A stretch of DNA of 11,730 nt from Micromonospora_J zhanjiangensis (GTDB lineage Bacteria; Actinomycetota; Actinomycetes; Mycobacteriales; Micromonosporaceae): NCBI RefSeq assembly GCF_042650605.1, contig NZ_JBHSBN010000059.1:1-11730 (forward strand), read 5' to 3'. The notes below the pieces were generated by a model. That model was not told the origin of the DNA. It made no database searches and worked only from the letters and a program-made list of their open reading frames with translations. This document shows positions 4,893-11,730 of the stretch, piece by piece. Both the position numbers and the translations under genes were made by a program. Position 1 is the first letter of the stretch. Every line of letters begins with the position of its first letter.

Positions 4893-6374
4893 CTACGCCG
4901 CGCTGCAGGCGCTGCCGTTCAGGGTGAAGGCGGTCGGCTTGGCGTTGGTGCCGGTGGCCGAGGCCAGGAAGCCGAACCCGGCGGTGGCACCGGGCGCGAT
5001 GCCCGCGTTCCAGTCGACGTTGGTCATCCGTACGGTGGCACCGAACTGCGTGTAGCCGGCGTTCCACGCCTGGGTCACCTGTTGCCCGTTCGCGAAGGAC
5101 CACTGCAGGGTCCAGCCGTTCACCGCGACCGAGCCGGTGTTGCGGACGGTGACGTCGGCCTGGAAGCCACCCTGCCACTGACCGGTCACCACGTAGGAAA
5201 CCGCGCAGCCGGTCGGTGCCGGCTCGCCGGACGTCGGCGTCGCCGTCGGGGTCGGGGTCGGGGTCGGGGTCGAACCGGTCGGCGTCGGCGTCGGGTTCGA
5301 GCCGGTCGCGGTCGGGGTCGGCGTGGACCCGCCCAGCTTCGCCGCGACGACCGGCGCCAGCTTCGCGGCGATGGCCCGGTGCCCGGCGTCGTTCGGGTGC
5401 ACCGAGTCGCTGAGGCCGTCGGCCGGCAGCCAGCCGGTGGTGTCCACGTAGTTGACGTTGGGGTCGCCGCCGTCGGTGACCGTCTTGACGGCGGCGGCGG
5501 TCTGGGTGGCGAACCGGCCGCTGAACGTGCGCAGCGCGAAGATCGCCGCACGGGGGTACTTGCTCCGGACGGTACGCAGGAACGACACGTACCCGTTCTG
5601 GAACTGGGCGGTGGTCACGCCGTGGCTGACGTCGTTGGTGCCCAGGTTGATGACCACCGCGTCGGCCTGGTAGCGGCTGAAGTCCCAGTTCGGGCTGGAC
5701 GCGGCGTACCCGGTCTTGAGGAACTGGGACGCCACGCTGACGCAGCCGTCGGCGGTGGCGACCAGGCACCCGCCGCCGTAACCGAGCTGGGTGTGCTCGA
5801 CCCCCAACTGCTCACCCACCAGCCAGCCGTACGCGGTGAGCGCCGTACGCGACGAGGTGGTGCCCAGCGTGATGGAGTCGCCGACGAACTCGACCAGCCG
5901 GGGCGACACCGGCACCGGCCGGGTGGTCGCGCCGGCGTCCAGGACCAGCCCCTGGAAGACCGCGTCCCCGGTGTACGAGCCGGCGACGACCCGGTACGAC
6001 ACCCGCAGCGTGTGGTTGCCGGCGCGCAACGGGGTGGGCGTGAGGTTGACCGTGCCCCTGACGTTGGTCAGGTAGGAGAAGTCCGCGCCGTCGATGCTGT
6101 AGTACAGGTCGATGGTGTTGCGCTGTCTCAGCTTCACGGTGGTGCCGGTGAATCCGGTCTTGAGGTAGGCGCCGGCCCAGTTCGGCACGTACGCCGTGCT
6201 GTTCGATCTGTCCCAGCGGCCGACGAAGGTGATGTTGCTGTCGGTGGGTGACCCGTCGCCGGTCGCGGCGCTCGCCGCCGGCAACCCCGACAGCACGGTC
6301 CCGCACACCGCCGCGGCCAGCACGCCGGCGGCCAGGGCCAGGGCCCGGGCCCGCCGGAACGGAATGGTCGTCAT
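4893..6374 (-). CDS. Secreted SGNH carbohydrate esterase (CE2-like) with C-terminal CBM2
   Basis: This is a predicted extracellular deacetylase of about 493 residues; the following numbering counts from an in-frame GTG at 6383, three codons earlier. A signal peptide (1-40, ending PAASAA) is followed by a beta-sandwich domain (about 50-150: FVGRWDRSNSTAYVPNWAGA) like the N-terminal domain of CE2 esterases. Next comes an SGNH hydrolase domain with GDSITLG (Ser170), NLGTND (248-251) and DSVHPND (Asp326, His329). A Pro-Thr linker (352-390) leads to CBM2 (393-493) bounded by cysteines, with exposed-type Trp403, Trp440 and Trp458. CE2 enzymes remove acetyl groups from xylan and related polymers, so acetylxylan esterase is the best guess. 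It is divergent from the CE12-like gene across about 80 bp. ATG 6374 is chosen over GTG 6383, but neither has a well-placed ribosome binding site. Confidence 0.88.
   Translation of the reverse strand: MTTIPFRRARALALAAGVLAAAVCGTVLSGLPAASAATGDGSPTDSNITFVGRWDRSNSTAYVPNWAGAYLKTGFTGTTVKLRQRNTIDLYYSIDGADFSYLTNVRGTVNLTPTPLRAGNHTLRVSYRVVAGSYTGDAVFQGLVLDAGATTRPVPVSPRLVEFVGDSITLGTTSSRTALTAYGWLVGEQLGVEHTQLGYGGGCLVATADGCVSVASQFLKTGYAASSPNWDFSRYQADAVVINLGTNDVSHGVTTAQFQNGYVSFLRTVRSKYPRAAIFALRTFSGRFATQTAAAVKTVTDGGDPNVNYVDTTGWLPADGLSDSVHPNDAGHRAIAAKLAPVVAAKLGGSTPTPTATGSNPTPTPTGSTPTPTPTPTATPTSGEPAPTGCAVSYVVTGQWQGGFQADVTVRNTGSVAVNGWTLQWSFANGQQVTQAWNAGYTQFGATVRMTNVDWNAGIAPGATAGFGFLASATGTNAKPTAFTLNGSACSAA
5248..5269 (+). 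repeat. GGGGTC tandem repeat with G-quadruplex potential in the linker
   Basis: Four GGGG runs separated by TC lie on the plus strand, which is the template strand of the minus-strand esterase gene. In the gene they encode alternating Pro-Thr of the linker. The hexamer array is the expected product of linker codon bias but also meets the standard G-quadruplex pattern. Confidence 0.6.
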
Positions 6375-6415
6375 GCCCTTCACAGTACATTGATTAAGAT
6401 AGATTTATTGTCGAT

Positions 6416-6429
6416 GGAGCGGACGCTCC
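6416..6429. promoter_or_regulatory. Candidate operator between the divergent esterase genes
   Basis: GGAGCG, a GA centre, and CGCTCC form a perfect 6-bp-arm dyad in the short gap between the two esterase starts, beside an AT-rich stretch (6388-6411) likely to hold the promoters. It resembles the CebR/CelR box of actinobacterial cellulase genes (TGGGAGCGCTCCCA), but the arms here are two bases further apart, so a different LacI-type regulator or chance is equally possible. Confidence 0.35.
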
Positions 6430-6454
6430 GAACTCCCGGCCCGGAGGGGCGGAC

Positions 6455-7675
6455 ATGACACTTCCGAGACGACACCTCGTGGCGATGTGCGCGACGGCGC
6501 TGGCGACCCTCGCCGGCGCGGTCGCGGTGACCGTGCCGGCGGCGGGCGCGGCGGCCACCGGCTGCCGGGTCGACTACACGATCAGCAGCCAGTGGCAGGG
6601 CGGCTTCGGTGCCAACGTCACCATCACCAATCTCGGCGACCCGGTCACCGGCTGGACCCTCGGCTGGACCTTCGCCGCCGGCCAGACCGTCACCCAGGCC
6701 TGGAACGCCACCGTGACGCAGACCGGGACCGCGGTGACCGCGCGGAACGTCAGCTACAACGGCGCCCTGCCGACCAACGGCACGGCCAGCTTCGGTTTCA
6801 ACGGCTCGTGGACCACCGGCAACCCGGTGCCGTCCACCTTCACGGTCAACGGCACCACCTGCACCGGGACGCCCGCGCCCACCGAGTGCCCGCCGCCGTC
6901 CACCGGCGGCCCGTCCCCGTCCCCGTCGACCGGCCCGACCACCCCGCCCGCGCAGCCGAAGGTCACCGTCTGGCTGGCCGGCGACTCGACGATGGCGAAC
7001 CCGTCCGGCGGCACCTGCCCGGTCGGCTGGGGCAGCCAGTTCGCCCCGTACTTCAACAGCAACGTGACGGTACGCAACAACGCCGTCTCCGGCCGCAGCA
7101 TCCAGACCTGGCTGTACGACCCGAACGTCACCGCCACCAAGGACTCGACCGGTGAGTGCGTGATCAACCCGAACACCTACTCCACCCGGTGGACGTCGAT
7201 GCTGGACGCGTCGGCGGGCATGAAGTCCGGCGACTACCTGATCGTCCAGTTCGGGATCAACGACGGCGACAGCGCCTGCCCGCGGCACGTCGGGTCGGCC
7301 CGGTACAAGCAACTGCTGGGCGTCATGGTGGCCGCGGCCAAGCAACGCGGCGTACGTCCGATCCTGCTGACGCCGGTTGCCGCGATCACCTGCAGCGGCG
7401 GCACCGCGGTCGGGAACCGGGGCTTCCTGACCGAGACCACCGACGCCGCCGCGGCGAACGGCGTACCGGTGATCGACCTGCACCGGCTGAGCTACGGCCT
7501 GTACAACAGCCTGGGCCTGTGCCCGAACAACGGCGACTACGCCCAGGGCAAGGTCGGCGCCTTCTTCTGCAACGACCACACCCACTTCGAGACGGCCGGT
7601 GCCACTCAGATCGCCGGCCTGGTCGCCACCGCCCTGCGCAACCAGAACATCCCGCTCGCCGGCTACCTCCGCTGA
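6455..7675 (+). CDS. Secreted rhamnogalacturonan acetylesterase (CE12-like) with N-terminal CBM2
   Basis: This 406-residue enzyme is predicted to remove acetyl groups from the rhamnogalacturonan of pectin outside the cell. A signal peptide (1-33) is followed at once by CBM2 (Cys37 to Cys136; Trp47 and Trp83, with Tyr101 where the third binding aromatic is expected). A Pro-Ser-Thr linker (138-168) leads to the SGNH domain. There the GDSTMA motif gives Ser178, NNAVSGRS and FGINDG (267-271) supply the oxyanion residues, and CNDHTHF gives Asp374 and His377. GDSTMA plus DxxH spacing is characteristic of CE12. Having the binding module at the N-terminus is the reverse of its neighbours. The ATG has GGAGGGG five bases upstream. 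The gene ends at a terminator shared with the convergent GH9 gene. Another CE12 substrate, such as acetylxylan, is possible. Confidence 0.9.
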   Translation: MTLPRRHLVAMCATALATLAGAVAVTVPAAGAAATGCRVDYTISSQWQGGFGANVTITNLGDPVTGWTLGWTFAAGQTVTQAWNATVTQTGTAVTARNVSYNGALPTNGTASFGFNGSWTTGNPVPSTFTVNGTTCTGTPAPTECPPPSTGGPSPSPSTGPTTPPAQPKVTVWLAGDSTMANPSGGTCPVGWGSQFAPYFNSNVTVRNNAVSGRSIQTWLYDPNVTATKDSTGECVINPNTYSTRWTSMLDASAGMKSGDYLIVQFGINDGDSACPRHVGSARYKQLLGVMVAAAKQRGVRPILLTPVAAITCSGGTAVGNRGFLTETTDAAAANGVPVIDLHRLSYGLYNSLGLCPNNGDYAQGKVGAFFCNDHTHFETAGATQIAGLVATALRNQNIPLAGYLR

Positions 7676-7687
7676 CGCCACGGGCCG

Positions 7688-7731
7688 GGAGGGGCCCCGG
7701 TCGATCGCGAGGCGACGGCCGGGGCCCCTCC
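7688..7731. terminator. Bidirectional terminator between the CE12-like and GH9 genes
   Basis: GGAGGGGCCCCGG (7688-7700) pairs perfectly with CCGGGGCCCCTCC (7719-7731), and TTTC follows on the plus strand. It fits between the stop codons of the two convergent genes (7675 and 7739). Confidence 0.88.
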
Positions 7732-7738
7732 TTTCACC

Positions 7739-9988
7739 TCAGCCGCAGGTGGCGCCGTTCACGGTGAACGACGTCGGGCTGGTGTTGGTGCCGGTGTGTG
7801 AGCCGTTGAAGCCGAAGCTCGCCGACTGTCCCGGGCCGACGGTGCCGTTATAACTCACGTTGGCGGCCGTGACGTCCGCGCCGGACTGGGTGACCGTGCT
7901 GGACCAGGACTGGGTCACGGTCTGCCCGTTCGCGAAGCGGAACCGCACGGTCCAGCCGTTCCACGCGGTGGAGCCGGTGTTCGCGACCGTGACGTTCGCG
8001 GTGAACCCGTTGCTCCAGGAGTTGGCCGTGTAGGTCACCCGGCAACCGCCCGCCGGCCCGCCCGTGGGCGAGGTGGTCGGCGACACCGTCGGCGAGGTGG
8101 TCGGCGACGGGGTCGGGGACGCCGTGGGCGAGGTGGTCGGCGTCGGGGTGGGGGTGGGCGGCGTGGTGGAGCCGCTGCCGGCCTTCTCCGCCGCCCAGTT
8201 GACCAGCCAGGCCACCGCCGAGTTCCAGTTCAGCGCCACCTCGTTCACCGAGTACGCCTCGATGTTGTCCACGTGGCACCGTTGCGGCGCGCACCCGGCG
8301 AGATGGGCCGCCGCGTACGGGTCCTCGATGTTCTTGTTGGCGCCACCGGAGACGGCGCCCGGCGGGGCGATGGGCAGCGAGCTGTCCAGCGAGTGCGCCC
8401 AGAACCGGTGGTGCACGTTCTGCACCGGGTTGTCGCCGTAGCCGGCGATGTAGGACCGGTTCAACGGGTTGCGTCCGAGCAGGTAGCCCAGCGTCTGGTA
8501 GACCCCGTCCCGGTACTTCTGCTGCCCGGTGAAGTCGTACGCCAGAGCCAGCACGTTGGCGTTGTTGGCGATGTTGCCGGTCGACCCCCAGTTGTAGGAG
8601 GGGGTCGGCGCCGGATACCCCTCGCCGGCCATCACGGCCAGCATCCGGTCGGCGAAGCCCGTCATGGCCTGGCGGATGGCGGTGATGTCGGCGGCCGGCA
8701 GACCGTTGGGCACGATGGCCAGCGTCGCGTCGCCGAGACCACCGACCCATCCCCAGTCGAAGCCCTGGTTGGTGTAGCTGCCGCCCCGGTAGAGCGACGA
8801 GCCGGTCAGGTCGGTGCGGTAGGCCGCCTCGCCGGTGGTGACGTACAGCTCGGCGGCGGCCCAGTAGAACTCGTCCGTGACGTTGTTGTCGGCGTACGTA
8901 CCGCTGCCGCTGCCGTCGTTGGCGTCCGCGTACCGGGCCGGGTTGGCCTTCGCGGCGGCGTACGCCTTGCGGGCCGCGGCCAGCGCGGTGGCGGAGAAGG
9001 TCGGGTCGAGGGTCTTCCACAGCCGGGCGGACTGCGCGGCGACCGCGGCCAGGTTCAGGGTGGCCGCGGTGCTGACCGCGGACGAGACCCGCGGCTGCGA
9101 ATCCAGCTCCGGCCGCTGCGGCAGGCCGGTCCAGTTCGCGTCGCTCATCTTGTGCCGGGCCATGCCGGCGTCCGGGCGGCCGTCCGGCACCTGCATCTTG
9201 AGCAGGAACGAGACCTCCCAGCGCGCCTCGTCGAGGATGTCCGGCACCCCGTTGCCGCGCTCCGGGATGGCCAGCGTGTTGTCGCCCAGGGCCGCGGCGT
9301 CCGCGCCGGGGATGTTGACCGCCCGCTCGTACTCGTTCTGTAGCTGCCAGGACGAGATCCCGCCGTTGACCACGTACTTGCCCTGGTCACCGGCGTCGTA
9401 CCAGCCGCCCCGCAGGTCCTGGGTGTAACCGCAGGACGCCCGGCAGGGCACGTTGTTGTCGCCCTGGTTGGGCGAGACGTTGAGGTGGCCGGCCGGGCGG
9501 GCGTAGGCGTTGCCCACGTACTGCGACAGGATCGGGATGCCGCTGCGCTGGTGGTAGAAGAAGGCCAGGGTGTCGTACCGGAGTTTCTTCACCGGGTCGG
9601 CGGAGATGTCGAACGGGTAGCTGTCCGCGCCGCCGGCCGACAGCACGTACCCGGTACCGACGACGTCGTACGACGAGAAGTCGATGACGTGCACGGTGTC
9701 GCCCGACATGGCGTCGGCGCCCTTGACGGTCGTCTGGCCGGAGGCGACGGTGACGCCGGCCGCGTTGCGCAGCGTCCAACCGATCGGCGAGCCGGAGGAG
9801 TTGGCCACGGTCGCCTGCTTGGGCGCACCGGGCACGTAGGCGGCCTGGTTGACCCGTACCGGGGTGCCGGGGTCGGCCGCGGCCGCCGCGGCGGTACGGG
9901 TGGCCGTCGCGGCGGCACCGAGGGCGAGCACGACGGCCGCCGCGGCCAGGGGTAGCCGCAGGCGCCGCCGGAGAAGGGAATGTCGCAC
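7739..9988 (-). CDS. Secreted GH9 cellulase with C-terminal CBM2
   Basis: This is a 749-residue glycoside hydrolase family 9 enzyme, predicted to hydrolyse beta-1,4-glucan (cellulose, possibly xyloglucan) outside the cell. The parts in order are a signal peptide (1-38), an immunoglobulin-like CelD_N domain (about 42-130, starting VRVNQAAYVPG), and the (alpha/alpha)6 catalytic domain (about 135-600). The latter carries the DAGD motif (Asp198 and Asp201), HHRFW (526-530) and DNIEAYSVNEVALNWNSA with the catalytic acid Glu583. A Pro/Thr/Ser linker (604-645) leads to CBM2 (Cys649 to Cys748). All key GH9 residues are present. An N-terminal Ig domain without a CBM3c resembles the exo- or endo-acting subgroup containing CelD/CbhA-type enzymes, but processivity cannot be read from sequence. 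GTG 9988 has AGGAAGGA five bases upstream. A paired 17-bp repeat lies about 230-320 bp upstream. Confidence 0.96.
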   Translation of the reverse strand: MRHSLLRRRLRLPLAAAAVVLALGAAATATRTAAAAAADPGTPVRVNQAAYVPGAPKQATVANSSGSPIGWTLRNAAGVTVASGQTTVKGADAMSGDTVHVIDFSSYDVVGTGYVLSAGGADSYPFDISADPVKKLRYDTLAFFYHQRSGIPILSQYVGNAYARPAGHLNVSPNQGDNNVPCRASCGYTQDLRGGWYDAGDQGKYVVNGGISSWQLQNEYERAVNIPGADAAALGDNTLAIPERGNGVPDILDEARWEVSFLLKMQVPDGRPDAGMARHKMSDANWTGLPQRPELDSQPRVSSAVSTAATLNLAAVAAQSARLWKTLDPTFSATALAAARKAYAAAKANPARYADANDGSGSGTYADNNVTDEFYWAAAELYVTTGEAAYRTDLTGSSLYRGGSYTNQGFDWGWVGGLGDATLAIVPNGLPAADITAIRQAMTGFADRMLAVMAGEGYPAPTPSYNWGSTGNIANNANVLALAYDFTGQQKYRDGVYQTLGYLLGRNPLNRSYIAGYGDNPVQNVHHRFWAHSLDSSLPIAPPGAVSGGANKNIEDPYAAAHLAGCAPQRCHVDNIEAYSVNEVALNWNSAVAWLVNWAAEKAGSGSTTPPTPTPTPTTSPTASPTPSPTTSPTVSPTTSPTGGPAGGCRVTYTANSWSNGFTANVTVANTGSTAWNGWTVRFRFANGQTVTQSWSSTVTQSGADVTAANVSYNGTVGPGQSASFGFNGSHTGTNTSPTSFTVNGATCG
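8067..8142. repeat. Linker-encoding tandem repeats in the GH9 gene
   Basis: GGCGAGGTGGTCGGCG occurs three times (8067-8082, 8091-8106, 8127-8142) at 24- and 36-bp spacing, multiples of 12 bp. On the coding strand it gives SPTTSPT-type linker units, suggesting growth of the linker by duplication of a four-codon unit. Confidence 0.6.
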
Positions 9989-9993
9989 GGAAA

Positions 9994-10001
9994 TCCTTCC
10001 T
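9994..10001 (-). promoter_or_regulatory. Ribosome binding site of the GH9 gene
   Basis: Read on the minus strand this is AGGAAGGA, five bases before the GTG start codon. It supports the GTG as the true start of the 749-residue protein. Confidence 0.65.
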
Positions 10002-10211
10002 GCTGGTCACGAGTCAGCAGGCGCGCGGGTGGAGTGGGCGGACGGCACCGGTCCCCCGGCGACGTCTCGACGCCTCCGGTCCGGACGCGGCGGTCGCTGG
10101 CTCGTAGCTGGTCCGGGCAGTGCCCTCCGCCCGCGGAAGCCTGGCCGGTGGCGCTGCGCGGTCGCGTCACACCCGGCGGGCACCCGCAATGGTGCGCGAT
10201 CAATCGCTCTC

Positions 10212-10217
10212 AGTCAA
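10212..10217 (-). promoter_or_regulatory. Possible -35 hexamer for the GH9 gene
   Basis: TTGACT on the minus strand directly abuts the proximal 17-bp repeat arm. CACCAT follows at 17-bp spacing and is a poor -10, so the promoter is tentative. If real, the leader would be about 200 bases long. Confidence 0.3.
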
Positions 10218-10309
10218 TGAACCTTTTTCAACCTCCCCTTGCGCTCCGGCGTCGGCCGAGGTCGAAGACGCGGCTTGCGCACCGCGCGGTTCAGGTTGAA
10301 AAAGGTTCA
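10218..10309. repeat. Paired 17-bp inverted repeats upstream of GH9, likely regulator sites
   Basis: TGAACCTTTTTCAACCT (10218-10234) and AGGTTGAAAAAGGTTCA (10293-10309) are exact reverse complements, with centres 75 bp apart (about seven helical turns). Each arm contains AGGTT twice at a 10-bp period (AGGTT, five bases, AGGTT), like tandem half-sites for an AraC-type activator, and also a TGAA/TTCA partial dyad. The 58-bp GC-rich spacer makes a simple RNA terminator unlikely. The repeats are directly visible; control of GH9 is inferred from position. Confidence 0.65.
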
Positions 10310-10340
10310 ATCTCTGGTCGGCAGAAACACCTGTGGGCAG

Positions 10341-10378
10341 GGACGGCCCACCCCCGGCCGACGGGAGGTGGGCCGTCC
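10341..10378 (-). terminator. Terminator of the GH29 fucosidase gene
   Basis: GGACGGCCCACC (10341-10352) pairs perfectly with GGTGGGCCGTCC (10367-10378), starting 9 bases after the stop codon on the minus strand. There is no T-tract, as is usual for strong hairpin terminators in high-GC actinomycetes. Confidence 0.8.
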
Positions 10379-10387
10379 GATGCGCGG

Positions 10388-11730
10388 TCAGACCGTCGTG
10401 ATGGTCCACAGGTTGTTGGTGTTGGTGTTCGGCGCCCACAGGACCGCGGTGGAGCCGGCGGTGGTGCTGCCGGAGCCGTCCAGGGCGGTGCCGGTGCCCC
10501 GGTTGATGATCTGGTAGCGGCCGCCGCCGGTGTCGTTCAGCCGCCACTGCTGGTTGTTGCCGCCGTTCCAGGCGGACTGTCGGCAGGGGGCGCCGTTGGC
10601 GGTGTTGCCCCAGCTGTCGGCGACCATGCCGTTGGTGCGGTTGACGATCCGGTAGTAGCCGCCGCCGGCGTCGACCAGTTGCCACTGCAGGTTGTTGCTG
10701 CCGTCCCAGTTCCACTGCTTCAGGTTGGAGCCCGAGGCGACGTTGCCGCCGCTGTCCAGCGCCAGCCCGCTGGTGACGTTGGCGATCCGTACGTACCCGG
10801 TCGGGGTGGGACCGCTTCCCGGCGTGGGGATCTGGCCGGAGAAGGTCAGCTTGACCACGTACGCCAGGGCGCTGAACGGGGCGTTCGACGACGGCATGGT
10901 CAGGTGCAGGCCCGAGCCGTCCTGACTGCGATTGGGCAGGTCGAGGTAGCTGCCGGCGTTCGCGCCGAGCAGCTGCGCCGAGGTCAGGGTGCTGAGGTTG
11001 ATCTGGTTCGAGCCGAGCGTGGTGATGTTCAGGGTGGCGCCGGGCCAGCCCATGACCGTGGCGTACAGCACCCGGTTGTCCTTGCTGCGGGTGAAGCGGA
11101 TGTCGCGGTTGGTGCCGGCGCGGGGGGTCTGGAACGAGCCGCCGCCCATCTGGGTGGGGCCCTCACCGAACACCGACCAGGCCCGGGTGGAGTAGATGGA
11201 CTCCCCGAACGCCTTGAGCCAGGTGCCCATGTCCCGCAGCACCGTCTGTTGACCGGACGGGATCGTGCCGTCGGCCATCGGGGCGATGTTGAGCACCATG
11301 TTGCCGCCCTTGGACACCCGGTCGATCAACGCGTGCAACAACGACACCGACGAGTAGTAGCCGATCCCCTGCGTGTAGCACCAACTCGACGAGGAGATGC
11401 TGTCGTCGGTCAACCAGTACGGCGTCTGGATACCCGCCGGACCACCCCGCTCGATGTCCAGCACCTCACCACGGTTGTTGAACCCGTCCTTGTAGGTGGC
11501 CACCACGTCCCTGTTCCACGCCACGGCCCTGTTGTAGTAGTAGGACAGGAAGTCCAACCGCCGCGACTCCGGCACCTGGGTCAGGTTGAAGTCCTGCCAC
11601 AGGATGTCCGGCTGATAACCGTCGATGACCTCGCGCAGCTTGTCGTACCACAACTGCTGCTCGGCCGCCGCGCCGAGCTGCCCGTACAACTTCTTCAGAC
11701 TGTTGTCCGACTGCGCCGGCACCCACTGGT
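10388..11730 (-). CDS. GH29 alpha-L-fucosidase with C-terminal ricin-type lectin domain, N-terminus beyond the window
   Basis: About 447 residues are visible. The frame is open at the right edge (QWVPAQSD), so the signal peptide and the first half of the catalytic barrel are missing. It is predicted to release alpha-L-fucose from glycans such as fucosylated xyloglucan. Numbering from the codon at 11722, PDILWQDFN contains the likely nucleophile Asp44. SWCY (113-116) and VSKGGNMVLNIAPMADGTIP (136-155) are signature GH29 segments, followed by AFGESIYSTRAW. Residues about 190-295 form the C-terminal beta-sandwich. A short PTPGSGPTPT linker leads to a ricin-type beta-trefoil (309-444) with three repeats and QxW-like motifs (LQWQL, QQWRL, NLWTI), likely a CBM13-like sugar-binding module. 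The acid/base Glu is variable in GH29 and I cannot assign it. It lies upstream of GH9 but is separated by a terminator. Confidence 0.93.
   Translation of the reverse strand, partial: QWVPAQSDNSLKKLYGQLGAAAEQQLWYDKLREVIDGYQPDILWQDFNLTQVPESRRLDFLSYYYNRAVAWNRDVVATYKDGFNNRGEVLDIERGGPAGIQTPYWLTDDSISSSSWCYTQGIGYYSSVSLLHALIDRVSKGGNMVLNIAPMADGTIPSGQQTVLRDMGTWLKAFGESIYSTRAWSVFGEGPTQMGGGSFQTPRAGTNRDIRFTRSKDNRVLYATVMGWPGATLNITTLGSNQINLSTLTSAQLLGANAGSYLDLPNRSQDGSGLHLTMPSSNAPFSALAYVVKLTFSGQIPTPGSGPTPTGYVRIANVTSGLALDSGGNVASGSNLKQWNWDGSNNLQWQLVDAGGGYYRIVNRTNGMVADSWGNTANGAPCRQSAWNGGNNQQWRLNDTGGGRYQIINRGTGTALDGSGSTTAGSTAVLWAPNTNTNNLWTITTV

Larger units (their letters stand above)
9989..10387. other. Intergenic control region between the GH29 and GH9 genes
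   Basis: This 399-bp gap has no credible reading frame. From right to left it holds the terminator of the fucosidase gene (10341-10378), the two arms of a perfect inverted repeat (10218-10234 and 10293-10309), a TTGACT -35-like hexamer on the minus strand (10217-10212), a GC-rich leader, and the GH9 ribosome binding site. The layout says GH9 is transcribed separately from the fucosidase gene. Confidence 0.6.

Noticed and set aside
4762..5769. 335-residue minus-strand frame overlapping the CE2-like gene
   Set aside because: Most of it is an Arg/Asp/Pro-rich frame shadow of the esterase. Only its last 36 codons, outside the esterase, look protein-like, and these are reported separately.
5082..6251. 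389-residue plus-strand frame opposite the CE2-like gene
   Set aside because: Gly/Arg/Val-rich low-complexity product typical of the antisense of a high-GC gene; all motifs are on the other strand.
6380..7681. 433-residue minus-strand frame opposite the CE12-like gene
   Set aside because: Gly/Arg/Ala/Val-rich antisense shadow, whereas the plus strand carries signal peptide, CBM2 and catalytic motifs.
8064..8150. CRISPR-like short repeats
   Set aside because: The repeats lie inside the Pro/Thr/Ser linker of the GH9 gene, with spacing in multiples of 12 bp and no spacer-like unique sequence.
10218..10309. The 17-bp inverted repeats as terminal repeats of an insertion sequence or MITE
   Set aside because: The unit is only 92 bp with no visible target-site duplication (CAA on the left, ATC on the right), and its position beside a -35-like hexamer fits regulation better. 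A MITE is not fully excluded.

Overview
The window looks like chromosomal DNA from a high-GC actinomycete. A Micromonosporaceae soil bacterium is most likely. This inference rests on the strong G/C bias at third codon positions, the GTG and TTG starts, an XRE-DUF5753/DUF397 regulator pair, IS630-type remains, and secreted plant-polysaccharide enzymes joined to CBM2 domains by Pro-Thr linkers. The species cannot be named from sequence alone. LEFT PART (1-4800, accessory character): two small overlapping genes on the minus strand (95-651) encode related unknown proteins. They are divergent from an XRE/DUF5753 regulator (933-1730), which overlaps a DUF397 gene (1721-1915) that ends in a clear terminator. 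About 580 bp without a convincing gene follows. Next come a probably leaderless two-helix membrane miniprotein (2556-2738) and, convergent with it, a secreted protein of unknown function (2813-3766). The two share a perfect 14-bp bidirectional terminator. Beyond lies about 670 bp of non-coding DNA holding several dyad-symmetric elements, then a frameshifted IS630-family transposase remnant (about 4442-4735). RIGHT PART (4890-11730, carbohydrate-degradation locus): four secreted enzymes. In order they are a CE2-like SGNH esterase with a C-terminal CBM2 (minus), a CE12-like rhamnogalacturonan acetylesterase with an N-terminal CBM2 (plus, divergent), a GH9 cellulase with a C-terminal CBM2 (minus), and a GH29 alpha-L-fucosidase with a C-terminal ricin-type beta-trefoil (minus, cut by the window edge). 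Together they fit extracellular attack on plant cell wall. GH9 would cut beta-1,4-glucan or xyloglucan backbone, GH29 would remove fucose, and the two esterases would deacetylate hemicellulose and pectin, with binding modules holding the enzymes on cellulose or other glycans. Each gene appears to be its own transcription unit, bounded by strong hairpins and regulatory-looking intergenic DNA. The most striking non-coding element is a pair of perfect 17-bp inverted repeats about 75 bp apart upstream of the GH9 gene, one of them abutting a TTGACT -35-like hexamer. No complete, obviously new system was found. The best leads are the secreted protein at 2813-3766, the GH9 upstream repeats, and the small-paralog/XRE/DUF397 module with its repeat-rich divergent promoter.
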